A stretch of 64,000 bases of DNA from Lachnospiraceae bacterium. Its GTDB lineage: Bacteria > Bacillota > Clostridia > Lachnospirales > Lachnospiraceae. The DNA lies in NCBI GenBank assembly GCA_015057615.1, contig SVEA01000213.1, forward strand, positions 1 to 64,000. Direction: 5' to 3'. The notes beneath the pieces are model-generated. The model did not search any database, was not told the DNA's origin, and saw only the letters and a program-made list of their open reading frames with translations. Positions 28,973-38,536 of this stretch are shown piece after piece (the stretch's first letter is position 1; each line of letters opens with the position of its first letter). A program made the position numbers and the translations under genes.

Positions 28973-29614
28973 TTACTGTTCAAAACACTCGCGCAGCTTC
29001 TTCAGCGCTTTCTTTTCGATCCTGCTGACATAGCTTCTTGATATTCCCAATTGGTTGGCAATTTCTCTCTGCGTAACCTCTTTGCGGTTATGCAGCCCAT
29101 AACGGAGAAAAATGATTTCACGTTCTCTATCGGTTAAAACTTCGCCAATCATGCCATACAGTTTCTTAATATCATTTTTTAGTACAATATTTTCTACAAT
29201 ATCGACATCTGCCTCTTCAATGATATCTAACAGATTGATTTCATTGCCTTCCCGGTCTGATCCGATTGGATCATACAGATATACTTCTTTAGCCAGACGT
29301 TTGCCGCTTCTCAGCATCATTAGCAGTTCATTGTCAATGCAGCGGGAGGCATACGTTGCCAGGCGAATCCCTTTCTCATCATCAAATGTATCGATTGCTT
29401 TAATCAGTCCGATTGTCCCAATCGATATTAAATCATCCATTTCTTTATCTGCTATATTATACTTCTTAACGATATGTGCTACCAGTCGTAGATTATGTTC
29501 AATCAGTTTATCCCTCGCATCCTTGTCGCCTTCCTTACAGCGCCGGAGATAGTCCGCTTCCTCTTTGGTACTTAACGGCTTAGGAAATGACTTCACGAAA
29601 ATAAGCACCCTCAA
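28973..29614 (-). CDS. sigK: RNA polymerase sporulation sigma factor SigK (uninterrupted)
   Basis: FPKPLS...LIEHNLRLVAHIVKKY...DDLISIGTIGLIKAI...ISRSYVSRIEKKALKKL. Confidence 0.88.
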   Translation of the reverse strand: MRVLIFVKSFPKPLSTKEEADYLRRCKEGDKDARDKLIEHNLRLVAHIVKKYNIADKEMDDLISIGTIGLIKAIDTFDDEKGIRLATYASRCIDNELLMMLRSGKRLAKEVYLYDPIGSDREGNEINLLDIIEEADVDIVENIVLKNDIKKLYGMIGEVLTDREREIIFLRYGLHNRKEVTQREIANQLGISRSYVSRIEKKALKKLRECFEQ

Positions 29615-29694
29615 TGCTTAATGGTTCGTTAATATCATATGCGTATTATTGACATAAAGTGCCTATCCCTCTTAAAAAGGGACAGAAGGACTAA

Positions 29695-30936
29695 TTATTC
29701 TTTTCTTCTGAGTATATCAAACGAGTCTAATTTTGTCCCTAAATCTACATAAATGGTTTGCTTCGGATGAGGACAGCTCTCCATATCCTCTCCCTGCTCA
29801 TCCAGTATCTTCTTCACGGTTGCCTCTATCGTATCACCGTTCGGCTTAATGATTTCAATTTCTTCACCGATCGAAAATTTATTCTTCTGCTCCAGCATAT
29901 AGAAGCCGTTCTTTTCCTCCTGAATGGTTCCCAGATAGGTATATGCTTTCTCATACGTATTATGCTCATAGATCTGGTCCTCATGGGTCGGCTTATGAAA
30001 GAAGAAACCGGTTGTAAATTGGCGGTTCACTCCTTTTCTTATTTCCTCCATGTAGAGGGACTTATGCTCCCTGTAAAGCTCCGAATCTGTAAAGAACTCG
30101 TCAATTGCCTTCCGATAGGTTCTTGTTACCGTAGCAACATAGAGCGCCGTCTTCATCCTGCCTTCGATTTTAAAGCTGTCGATCCCTGCTTTCACAAGCT
30201 CCGGAATGTACTCAATCATGCAGAGATCCTTGGAATTAAAGATATAGGTTCCTCTTTCATTCTCTTCGATCGGCAGGTATTCCCCCGGTCTTGTTTCCTC
30301 CACAATATGGTATCTCCAGCGGCAGGAGTGGGTACAGGCTCCTAGGTTAGCATCCCTCCCGGTAAAATAATTACTCAGCAGACACCGTCCGGAATACGCG
30401 ATACACATGGCTCCATGTACGAACGTCTCAATCTCCATCTCCGGCGGAATATTCGCATGCAATTCGGATAATTCCTGCAAAGATAGTTCCCTGGCAGATA
30501 CAACTCTTGTAGCTCCCAGCTTGTGCCAGAAGCAATAGGTCTCATAATTTGTATTATTTGCCTGGGTGCTGATGTGAAGCTCACACTCCGGAAGCTCCTC
30601 CTTCGCAATCATAAAAACACCCGGATCGGAAATAATGACAGCGTCCGGTCTGTTTTCACCAAAAGCTCTTAATTCCTGAAAATATTTTCTTATCCCGGAC
30701 AGATCTCTATTGTGTGCGGTAATGTTCGCGGTAACGTAGACCTTCCTCCCGTGAACATGGGCAAATGCAATGCCTTCCTGCATTTCCTCCATGGAAAAAT
30801 TCTTTGCCTTTGCCCGCAGTCCATACATATCCCCGCCGATATACACCGCATCTGCTCCATACATCACCGCGGTCTTAAGTACCTCCAAATTTGCAGCTGG
30901 AATTAACAACTCCGGTTTTTTTCTATCTTCTATCAT
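29695..30936 (-). CDS. Peptidase U32 family protein
   Basis: KPELLIPAANLEVLKTAVMYGADAVYIGG; ETFVHGAMCIAYSGRCLLSNYFTGRDANLG. Confidence 0.92.
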   Translation of the reverse strand: MIEDRKKPELLIPAANLEVLKTAVMYGADAVYIGGDMYGLRAKAKNFSMEEMQEGIAFAHVHGRKVYVTANITAHNRDLSGIRKYFQELRAFGENRPDAVIISDPGVFMIAKEELPECELHISTQANNTNYETYCFWHKLGATRVVSARELSLQELSELHANIPPEMEIETFVHGAMCIAYSGRCLLSNYFTGRDANLGACTHSCRWRYHIVEETRPGEYLPIEENERGTYIFNSKDLCMIEYIPELVKAGIDSFKIEGRMKTALYVATVTRTYRKAIDEFFTDSELYREHKSLYMEEIRKGVNRQFTTGFFFHKPTHEDQIYEHNTYEKAYTYLGTIQEEKNGFYMLEQKNKFSIGEEIEIIKPNGDTIEATVKKILDEQGEDMESCPHPKQTIYVDLGTKLDSFDILRRKE

Positions 30937-30996
30937 AATGCTCTCTCTTTCTATTCAACCTATTCTTTCGCTTTTCTTATCGTCTTGCTTATTATT

Positions 30997-31067
30997 GATA
31001 TGAGTGTCAAAAGCCTTCTTAACAAATAGTCTTCATCAATTTTATAAATAGGCTTTTAACACTCATA
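30997..31067. repeat. Family A element, short form (71 bp)
   Basis: gatatgagtgtcaaaagccttcttaacaaa...ataggcttttaacactcata; flanks ttattatt on both sides. Confidence 0.82.
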
Positions 31068-31170
31068 TTATTATTTTCCTTTTCATTTCACTTACCATAT
31101 TTGCTTTTTTTGCCACAATCTAATCTTCCTAATTAAAATGCATTTTCCTGCTTTCAAGCGATTATTCCTG

Positions 31171-31830
31171 CTATGATAGCTTCTTGCTGACCGCTACCCC
31201 GTCTCCAACCGGTAGAATTACTGTCTCGAGGTCCTCACGATGGGTTATAGTATACAGATATTCCCGCATTCTGGTATGAATGGTACGATCCCTCCTTGTA
31301 ATGCTGTATCTGGAATTGATCACGGTACCGTCCTGCAGAACATTGTCCGTAACCAGCATTCCTCCCGCCGAAAGAAGCTTCATAAGCTCCGGCAGGAATG
31401 CCATATATTGTGCTTTTGCGGCATCAAGAAAGATAAAGTCATAGCTTCTTTTCTCCTGTACCAGATCCTTTAAGACCTCCAGGGCATCCCCCTCGCGTAA
31501 TGTGATCTTATCCTTTTGCGGGAATCGGGGATCCGCTAAGTTCTTGACCGCCTCCACCAGCCGCATCGCAACCTTTTCAATGGTAGTGATCCGGCAGTCC
31601 CCCTTCGTATATTCACTCATAAAGAGAGCAGAAAAGCCAATCGCTGTTCCCACCTCCAGAATTTGCTTTGGCTGATGCAGGGTCAGCAGAAAACGAAGCA
31701 GTCCCTGGGTATCCTTTTTGATAATCGGAACATGATTCTCGATCGCTTCCCTCTCCAAATAAAGAAGCTCTGGAGGAAGTTCCTTTGCCAGAGAATTAAT
31801 ATAATCCGTTATTCTATCATTCACAATCAT
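31171..31830 (-). CDS. O-methyltransferase (YrrM/COMT-like)
   Basis: ILEVGTAIGFSALFM, YDFIFLDAAKAQY, VTDNVL. Confidence 0.9.
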   Translation of the reverse strand: MIVNDRITDYINSLAKELPPELLYLEREAIENHVPIIKKDTQGLLRFLLTLHQPKQILEVGTAIGFSALFMSEYTKGDCRITTIEKVAMRLVEAVKNLADPRFPQKDKITLREGDALEVLKDLVQEKRSYDFIFLDAAKAQYMAFLPELMKLLSAGGMLVTDNVLQDGTVINSRYSITRRDRTIHTRMREYLYTITHREDLETVILPVGDGVAVSKKLS

Positions 31831-31840
31831 ATGATTTTTT

Positions 31841-32104
31841 CGTTCCTTCCTAACAAATCGCCCTCTTCAATTTGCACGAGCCAAGGTAAAACCAGGGTAA
31901 TAGGAAACAATATTTTACTACGCAACTGTTTGAAGTTATTGGCACTTAGACCACGTATTTTGTGGTCTTATGTACCACTACGTACTTCAATCTAAGTATT
32001 GCGTTTTATACAATACTTTGGGAACAATGTGTTGCGAATGAAATTTGTTTCCTATTCCTTATCAATACATAATTTGTGCAAATTGAAGAAATTAATTTTT
32101 TAGC
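31841..32104. repeat. Family A foldback element, full length with degraded termini
   Basis: ttcctaacaaatcgccctcttcaatttgcac...cttagaccacgtattttgtggtcttatgtaccactacgtacttcaa...gtgcaaattgaagaaatt. Confidence 0.85.
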
Positions 32105-32215
32105 ATTACAGCAACCATCCCCACCTATTGCTTCTGCATAACTTATTATGGCACAAAAGCTTTCGCCTATGTGCCATAGAAGCTCTTTCTTCCGCAATAG
32201 GAGGGGACAGTGAGT

Positions 32216-32785
32216 TTATTTATTAGATTTATCTTTCTTGGTTTTCGTATTCTTTTTGGATTCGCTTTTGTCTGTTTTCGCGTCCTTGCTGGATTCGTCT
32301 TTGCTTGCTTTCGTATCCTTCTCAGCTTCGCCTTTGTCTGCTTTGGCATCCTTACCGGCTTCGTCCTTGTTTGTTTCAACATTCGGATCCTGCACGATGG
32401 ATTTCGAATAATCGGATATGATATCTAATATCTCACCATAGGTCATAGAAGAATTTATCTCATACGTTCCTGCCATAATGTCCGCATCTTGAAGCTTCGT
32501 CTTTACATAGAACGAATATTTATTAGCAATGACCCGATTCCGCTCCAATTTGCTTGCGATATCCATGGAGGATTCTCCTTTTTTAATTTGGAATATAATA
32601 TCCTTGCCGGGCTCCTTATCCATCGCAACAGGACCATAGAGCTGATAGGCGAATTGAAATGCTTCCCTGCTGATCGTCGCGATTAGAAAAGCCACAAGAA
32701 TATAAAACATTATATTCATCAACAAGCGTATAATAAAGCTTGTTATTTTCAAAGTTGCTTTTACGGATGTGGATTTCGTAGCCAT
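32216..32785 (-). CDS. MltG/YceG N-terminal-like membrane protein lacking catalytic domain, Lys-rich tail
   Basis: TM + KKGESSMDIASKLERNRVIANKYSFYVKTKLQDADIMAGTYEINSSMTYGEIL, then KD/SK repeats. Confidence 0.65.
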   Translation of the reverse strand: MATKSTSVKATLKITSFIIRLLMNIMFYILVAFLIATISREAFQFAYQLYGPVAMDKEPGKDIIFQIKKGESSMDIASKLERNRVIANKYSFYVKTKLQDADIMAGTYEINSSMTYGEILDIISDYSKSIVQDPNVETNKDEAGKDAKADKGEAEKDTKASKDESSKDAKTDKSESKKNTKTKKDKSNK

Positions 32786-32873
32786 TGCATACCTCTCTTT
32801 ACTAAACTTCCCTTTTGGTTATACCGAGACAATTCTAATGAAAGATAATAATATGATGAAAAGGGATTTTCCC

Positions 32874-34562
32874 TTATACTTCCATTATGATTGGTAATAT
32901 CATCGGATTTCTTTTTGTCTTCTTCCAGATAAAATCACTTAATGAATCTTTGATTTCAGATTTCATCTTACCCCAGTCTGTATTGTTCTTACTCAAAGCC
33001 TTATCCAGCGCTTTTTCCACAACTGCTCTTGCCTCTTCCATCAGGTTCTCCGATTCTCTTACATACACAAAGCCGCGCGATACAATATCCGGGCCTGAAA
33101 GAACCTGATTACTGTGCTTCTCTAAGGAAACCACTACGATGATCAAGCCATTTTCCGACAGATGCTGTCTGTCACGAAGCACGATATTACCGACATCTCC
33201 AACTCCAAGGCCGTCTACTAAGATACCCTGCGCAGGTACTTTGCCCGTAACGGCTCCTTTCTCCTTCGATAAGGTCAGTACATCTCCTGAGCTGATCAAG
33301 AAAATGTTATCCTTGGGAATTCCCATTAATTCTGCAATCTCCGCATGACGGATCAGATGTCTGTATTCCCCATGAACCGGCACCGCATATTGCGGCTTAA
33401 TTAAGGAATAAATCAATTTAACTTCTTCCTGGCATGCATGACCGGATACATGTGTATCCTGATAAATTACTTTGGCACCCTTCATAGATAATTCATTGAT
33501 TACTTTGGATACTGCCTTTTCATTTCCAGGAATCGGGCTAGAGCTTAATATTACCACATCACCCGGCTTAATTGATACCTTTTTATGGATGGAGGAAGCG
33601 ATACGGGATAATGCAGCCATGGATTCTCCCTGGCTGCCGGTCATGATCATTACGATCTGATCGTCCGTGTAATTCTTCATCTGCTCAATCTCGATCAGCG
33701 TATTGTCCGGTATATTAATATAACCGATATCGGCTGCCGTGGTCACAACATTGATCATGCTTCTGCCTTCAATAACCACTTTTCTTTTATATTTTACTGC
33801 TGAATTAACAATTTGCTGCACCCGGTCCACATTGGACGCAAAGGTTGCCACTATAATTCTTGAGCGGGAATAATCTGCAAATATATTATCAAATGTCTTT
33901 CCTACGGTACGCTCCGACATGGTATATCCGGGACGTTCAATATTGGTACTGTCACATAAGAGTGCAAGTACTCCCTTCTTTCCAATCTCCCCAATTCTTT
34001 GAAGATCGATCGGTGTTCCGAAAACCGGTGTAAAATCAACCTTAAAGTCTCCCGTGTGGAAGATAATGCCTGCCGGTGTAAAGATGGCAAGCGCTGCCGA
34101 ATCGGCAATACTATGATTCGTACGAATAAATTCTATACGGAAGCATCCTAAATTAATGGATTGTCCGTATTTTATCACCTTCCGTTTCGTACTCTTTAGC
34201 ATATTGGCTTCCTTTAGCTTATTTTCAATCAGCCCGATGGTTAATTTGGTAGCATAAACCGGTACATTAACATCTTTTAAAATATAAGGGAGCGCTCCGA
34301 TATGATCCTCATGACCATGGGTAATCACAAACCCTTTCACTTTATCAATATTCTCTTTCAGATAAGTAACATCGGGAATTACCATATCAATTCCCAACAT
34401 TTCATCCTCCGGAAAGGATAATCCGCAATCAATTACGATGATATTGTCCTCGTATTCAATTGCTGTAATATTCATACCTATCTGCTCTAATCCACCAAGC
34501 GGAATAATTTTAACTCCTTGTACATTTGCTATGTTCTTTTTTCTTTGTTCCTTTTCTTTCAA
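32874..34562 (-). CDS. rnj: Ribonuclease J
   Basis: VITHGHEDHIGALPY, HTGDFKVDFTP, MTGSQGE, VHGEYRH. Confidence 0.95.
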   Translation of the reverse strand: MKEKEQRKKNIANVQGVKIIPLGGLEQIGMNITAIEYEDNIIVIDCGLSFPEDEMLGIDMVIPDVTYLKENIDKVKGFVITHGHEDHIGALPYILKDVNVPVYATKLTIGLIENKLKEANMLKSTKRKVIKYGQSINLGCFRIEFIRTNHSIADSAALAIFTPAGIIFHTGDFKVDFTPVFGTPIDLQRIGEIGKKGVLALLCDSTNIERPGYTMSERTVGKTFDNIFADYSRSRIIVATFASNVDRVQQIVNSAVKYKRKVVIEGRSMINVVTTAADIGYINIPDNTLIEIEQMKNYTDDQIVMIMTGSQGESMAALSRIASSIHKKVSIKPGDVVILSSSPIPGNEKAVSKVINELSMKGAKVIYQDTHVSGHACQEEVKLIYSLIKPQYAVPVHGEYRHLIRHAEIAELMGIPKDNIFLISSGDVLTLSKEKGAVTGKVPAQGILVDGLGVGDVGNIVLRDRQHLSENGLIIVVVSLEKHSNQVLSGPDIVSRGFVYVRESENLMEEARAVVEKALDKALSKNNTDWGKMKSEIKDSLSDFIWKKTKRNPMILPIIMEV

Positions 34563-34642
34563 AATTGCACCTCCAATGGTTTTATGTAAACTTTCTATCC
34601 ATTATTTAAGTGCATGATATAATATTAGATTACAATGTATTC

Positions 34643-35092
34643 TCAATCGCCCCTGCATTTCTTACAGTGTCCATAGAGTTTTACTTCATGGTCTACCACG
34701 TCAAAGCCAAGGGTATCCTTAATCCGCTTTTCCAATGTCTCCAGCAGATCATCTTGAAAAGTGTAAATATTACCACAATCAAGGCATATCAAGTGATGAT
34801 GATGGTGACCGGTTTCCTCCGCGTCATTCTTGCTGATTTCATATCGCACATATCCATCATCCAAGTTCAGTTTATCAATTAAATTAAGTTCCGATAACAT
34901 TTGAATCGTTCGGTAAACGGTGGCTAGACCAATGTCAGGGTACTTTACCCTGACCAAATCATAAATTTCCTCTGCGGTTAAATGTTCGCCCGGTCTACTA
35001 TTTAACACTTCCAGAATCGCTATTCTCTGGTTCGTCACTTTAAGTCCGTTCTGTTTTAATAAATTCTTGAACTGCTCCTGATTGTCAGGCAT
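34643..35092 (-). CDS. Fur family transcriptional regulator
   Basis: GLKVTNQRIAILEVL, IGLATVYRTIQML, HHHHHLICLDCGN, HCKKC. Confidence 0.93.
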   Translation of the reverse strand: MPDNQEQFKNLLKQNGLKVTNQRIAILEVLNSRPGEHLTAEEIYDLVRVKYPDIGLATVYRTIQMLSELNLIDKLNLDDGYVRYEISKNDAEETGHHHHHLICLDCGNIYTFQDDLLETLEKRIKDTLGFDVVDHEVKLYGHCKKCRGD

Positions 35093-35156
35093 ATTCTCAC
35101 CTAGTTTCATCTAATCATTAATCCATGCATTTAATATAATTCAACTTCATAGATTT

Positions 35157-35426
35157 TTAAAAATCCAAATCAATATCCTCTAACAATTCACTAAAAATTC
35201 TAGCTACCGCTTCCAGTTCATCGTCATCCTCAACAATGTTGTATATTGCTTCCTCGTCAGTCTCCGCCGAGATATCTTTCAAAATAAGGGCTTCCCCCTC
35301 ATCCTCTTGTTCCGTACTGACCAGAAGATAATTAACTCCTCCCAGTCTGGTCTGTTCCAGTACATGAAAAACAACCTCTTCCCCGTCCTCCGAGGTTAAA
35401 ATAATCTCATCCGCTTTCTTATCCAT
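35157..35426 (-). CDS. DUF1292 domain protein
   Basis: Small acidic protein upstream of fur and downstream of ruvX, typical context. Confidence 0.85.
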   Translation of the reverse strand: MDKKADEIILTSEDGEEVVFHVLEQTRLGGVNYLLVSTEQEDEGEALILKDISAETDEEAIYNIVEDDDELEAVARIFSELLEDIDLDF

Positions 35427-35466
35427 ATTAACCTCCAAATATTCAAGAACATAGATCATTTTCGAT

Positions 35467-35901
35467 CTAGTTATTCTTCATGAAATTGAATTTATCCAAA
35501 TACCCTTGTAAAATCAAAACTGCCGCCAATTTATCAACTACCAAAGCCTTATTCTTATAATCCATTCCGGTTTGATCTAAAACCTGATGGGCGGCAACCG
35601 TAGTCAACCGTTCATCCCATAGAATCACTTCCAAACCGGTACGTGCCCTTAGCTTATCTGCAAATTCCTCCGATTTGACTGCTCTTTCACCAACGGTATT
35701 ATTTAAATGTTTTGGATAGCCCAAAACAATCTTATTCACATCGTATTCCTGAATTAATTCTTCAATTCTTGCAAGTGTCTGGCGAAGCTTGTTCTCCTGC
35801 TTTCGCCGTATCACTTCAATTCCCTGCGCCGTCAGTAGCAATTCGTCGCTGATCGCAACACCAATCGTTACGGAACCATAATCCAGCCCCATAATTCTCA
35901 T
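35467..35901 (-). CDS. ruvX: Holliday junction resolvase-like RuvX/YqgF
   Basis: [47 protein letters not shown]. Confidence 0.93.
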   Translation of the reverse strand: MRIMGLDYGSVTIGVAISDELLLTAQGIEVIRRKQENKLRQTLARIEELIQEYDVNKIVLGYPKHLNNTVGERAVKSEEFADKLRARTGLEVILWDERLTTVAAHQVLDQTGMDYKNKALVVDKLAAVLILQGYLDKFNFMKNN

Positions 35902-35924
35902 AATAATTACCATGCCCTTTCTTG

Positions 35925-36176
35925 ACAAACTGCAAACTTTGTGCCGCAGGTTCAAATTTGCTTGTGAAAAATTTATTTTTCACACTGCCATCGGCAGCTC
36001 AACTCCGTAAGCGAAAGGCCAAATCTCCATTCTGGCAATCCTACGAAATTCGGGCGCCTGCCTTCGTGAGTTTGCTCTAAGAAGCGCAGGTATAACCCCC
36101 GATGTAAATTGCATTCATGCAATTCACATTGCCTCTCATCCGCGTTTCATTACCGCCTCGCCTGCGGCCAGCTTAT
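35925..36176 (-). other. Multi-hairpin GC-richer intergenic block between ireB and ruvX
   Basis: Hairpins gtgaaaaatttatttttcac (35964-35983), ctgccatcggcag (35985-35997), gtaaattgcattcatgcaattcac (36104-36127). Confidence 0.45.
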
Positions 36177-36455
36177 TTACCTGCCGTTGTTTGATTTATT
36201 AATCTCATTGTCAATGTAAAAACGTAACAATTCCTCGATAATTTCGTCTCGTTCCACCTTCATAATCAAACTGCGAGCACCTTTATGACTCGTTATGTAG
36301 GTCGGATCTCCGGACATTACATATCCAACGATCTGATTCATAGGATTATATCCTTTTTCAGATAATGCATCATACACGGAATGGATTACATCTTTTACAA
36401 ACACTTCAGGCTCTTTCTGTACTTTAAAATACTGTGTATTGTTAAATTTTTGCAT
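36177..36455 (-). CDS. ireB: IreB family regulatory phosphoprotein
   Basis: VIHSVYDALSEKGYNPMNQIVGYVMSGDPTYITSHKGARSLI. Confidence 0.93.
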   Translation of the reverse strand: MQKFNNTQYFKVQKEPEVFVKDVIHSVYDALSEKGYNPMNQIVGYVMSGDPTYITSHKGARSLIMKVERDEIIEELLRFYIDNEINKSNNGR

Positions 36456-36551
36456 TGTATCACTTCCTTTTACTATATAATAAACGAATGAAATCCCCTC
36501 CATCATTCGAATCTATACTTAGTATTATATTAATATATTTAGAAGAAAATA

Positions 36552-37883
36552 TCAATGAGTTATTTCACAATACATTATTTCGTCAGTCAAATTCTTTATT
36601 ACCTTCACCGATACAATCGTATTCGCTAAGTCTTCATTACTTTCGACTGCCATCTTAAGATATCTTTCATTATGCCCGATTTGATACCTATTATCATTGA
36701 TAATAATCTCTTCCTCCAGAAGGATTTTCTCTATTCTTCCCATAAACAGCTCTTTATATTCCTCTCCCATGGAAGACGATACGGCAATCAGCTCGTTGCT
36801 CCGCAACGTCTTTACCTCTTCCGGAACCTGATCTGGCATCTTCGCCGCTGCTGTACCAGCTCGTTTGGAATACTTAAAGACATGGATATGGGAAAATCCG
36901 ATCTTTTTTACAAATTGCAGTGTTTCTTTAAATTCCTCCTGTGTTTCACCGGGGAAGCCGACGATCACATCGGTAGTAAATGCGGGATGAAGAAAATATT
37001 TCTTCAGCAGAAGAACCTTTTCATAGTATTCTTCCGCCGAATATTTCCGATTCATCCGCTTTAGCACCGAATCGCTTCCGCTTTGCAGAGACAGGTGAAA
37101 ATGCGGGCAGAATTGTCTTACCCCTGCGATCGCCTGAACAAACGGTTCTGTAATAATTCTCGGTTCTAGGGAGCCCAAACGGATTCGCTCAATTCCCTTG
37201 ATTCTGCTGACATCGATAATTAGTTCTGCCAGCGGCATCGTCTCCTTCTCCTCCGGCGCCTTTAAGTCCATACCGTAGGAGGAGATATGAATCCCCGTCA
37301 GAACGAACTCCCGATATCCCTGAGCCGCAAGATTCTTAATCTCCTCCAGGATATCCTCCGCTTTCCTGCTCCGAACCCTTCCCCGGACATAGGGAATGAT
37401 GCAATAGGAGCAGAAACGGTTGCAGCCATCCTGAATTTTAATAAAGGCTCGGGTCTTATCCATGGTCGAGCTTACATTAAGCTTCTCATAGTCCGTCTCT
37501 TTATTAATATCAACTACAAATTCCTCTTTATTTTGATTTTCCTGGTAACGCTCCACCAGAGAAATAAGATCGGATTTCTTGTTATTTCCCACCACAATAT
37601 CCACACTGCCATCCTGAAGCAGAGTTTCCTCCGCCGCCTGTACATAGCAGCCGACCGCTGCAACGATCGCTTCCGGATTTCTCTTCTTCGCCTGATGCAG
37701 CATCTGACGCGATTTACGATCGGCCATATTCGTCACCGTACAAGTGTTAATCACATAAACATCAGCCTGCTCCTTAAAATCAACAATCTTATAACCAGCG
37801 GATACAAAGCTTTCCCGCATAGCCTCTGTTTCATAAGAATTCACCTTACAGCCCAGGCTTAAAAATGCTGCTGTTTTTTTCAT
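36552..37883 (-). CDS. mtaB: tRNA (t6A37) methylthiotransferase MtaB
   Basis: LGCKVNSYETEAM, KIQDGCNRFCSYCIIPYVRG, radical SAM/MiaB family. Confidence 0.92.
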   Translation of the reverse strand: MKKTAAFLSLGCKVNSYETEAMRESFVSAGYKIVDFKEQADVYVINTCTVTNMADRKSRQMLHQAKKRNPEAIVAAVGCYVQAAEETLLQDGSVDIVVGNNKKSDLISLVERYQENQNKEEFVVDINKETDYEKLNVSSTMDKTRAFIKIQDGCNRFCSYCIIPYVRGRVRSRKAEDILEEIKNLAAQGYREFVLTGIHISSYGMDLKAPEEKETMPLAELIIDVSRIKGIERIRLGSLEPRIITEPFVQAIAGVRQFCPHFHLSLQSGSDSVLKRMNRKYSAEEYYEKVLLLKKYFLHPAFTTDVIVGFPGETQEEFKETLQFVKKIGFSHIHVFKYSKRAGTAAAKMPDQVPEEVKTLRSNELIAVSSSMGEEYKELFMGRIEKILLEEEIIINDNRYQIGHNERYLKMAVESNEDLANTIVSVKVIKNLTDEIMYCEITH

Positions 37884-38005
37884 TTATAGTTCGCTTATCC
37901 TTTCTAATACTTACTGCTTTTGTTTCCCGCTTCCCCTTATTTTAGCGCGACTTTTTCGTCTACTCCTTATACAAGTTTTTTGCATATTTTTATGAACATT
38001 GTCTA

Positions 38006-38034
38006 TTGACTTTTAATATGTTAAAATATAGTAT
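38006..38034 (+). promoter_or_regulatory. SigA-type promoter for the HPr-like gene
   Basis: ttgact-N17-tagtat. Confidence 0.5.
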
Positions 38035-38047
38035 ATACATATACTGA

Positions 38048-38302
38048 ATGAAGGAGGGATTTGTTACTATGAAAGCAGTTAAAATATCTTTAAATTCAAT
38101 CGATAAGGTGAAAGCATTCGTTAACGATGTTACAAAATTTGATTCCGATTTTGATTTGGTTTCTGGAAGATATGTGATAGATGCAAAATCCATTATGGGT
38201 ATCTTTAGTCTTGATCTATCGAAGGTAATCGACTTAAATATCCACAGCGAGGAAAACCTTGACCAAATTCTTACAACATTAAAACCTTATATCGTTGAAT
38301 AA
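38048..38302 (+). CDS. HPr-like protein lacking active-site His15
   Basis: KSIMGIFSL Ser46-region motif present; GIHARPA position reads SIDKVKA; start likely ATG at 38069. Confidence 0.8.
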   Translation: MKEGFVTMKAVKISLNSIDKVKAFVNDVTKFDSDFDLVSGRYVIDAKSIMGIFSLDLSKVIDLNIHSEENLDQILTTLKPYIVE

Positions 38303-38320
38303 TTGTTAATGAATACTTAA

Positions 38321-38352
38321 TTTGGGGTTGTCGTAGACAACCCCTTTTTTAT
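38321..38352 (+). terminator. Rho-independent terminator
   Basis: ggggttgtcgtagacaacccctttttt. Confidence 0.85.
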
Positions 38353-38536
38353 ACTTTCAATTATCTTATCGTTCAAAACGTTACGTTCATAAAGCATTTT
38401 ACCTGTAATATATAATTTTACGTATAATTAGATTTTTCTTTACAGCACAAATTCTTATATATGATAAACCTCTATAACGTAATTTACATATCATTCGAAT
38501 AAAAATTTTGTACCATTTAGCTTTTTAACTGTAAAC

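Noticed and set aside
28973-29614. Skin-element disruption of sigK
   Set aside because: The reading frame is continuous from region 2 to region 4 motifs.
29758-30345. 195 aa plus-strand ORF opposite the U32 peptidase
   Set aside because: Antisense to a conserved gene; composition typical of shadow ORFs.
32167-32382. Lys/Arg-rich ORF overlapping the MltG-like tail
   Set aside because: It is an alternate-frame reading of the same repetitive tail.
37287-37862. 191 aa plus-strand ORF opposite mtaB
   Set aside because: Antisense to a conserved radical SAM gene; no independent evidence.
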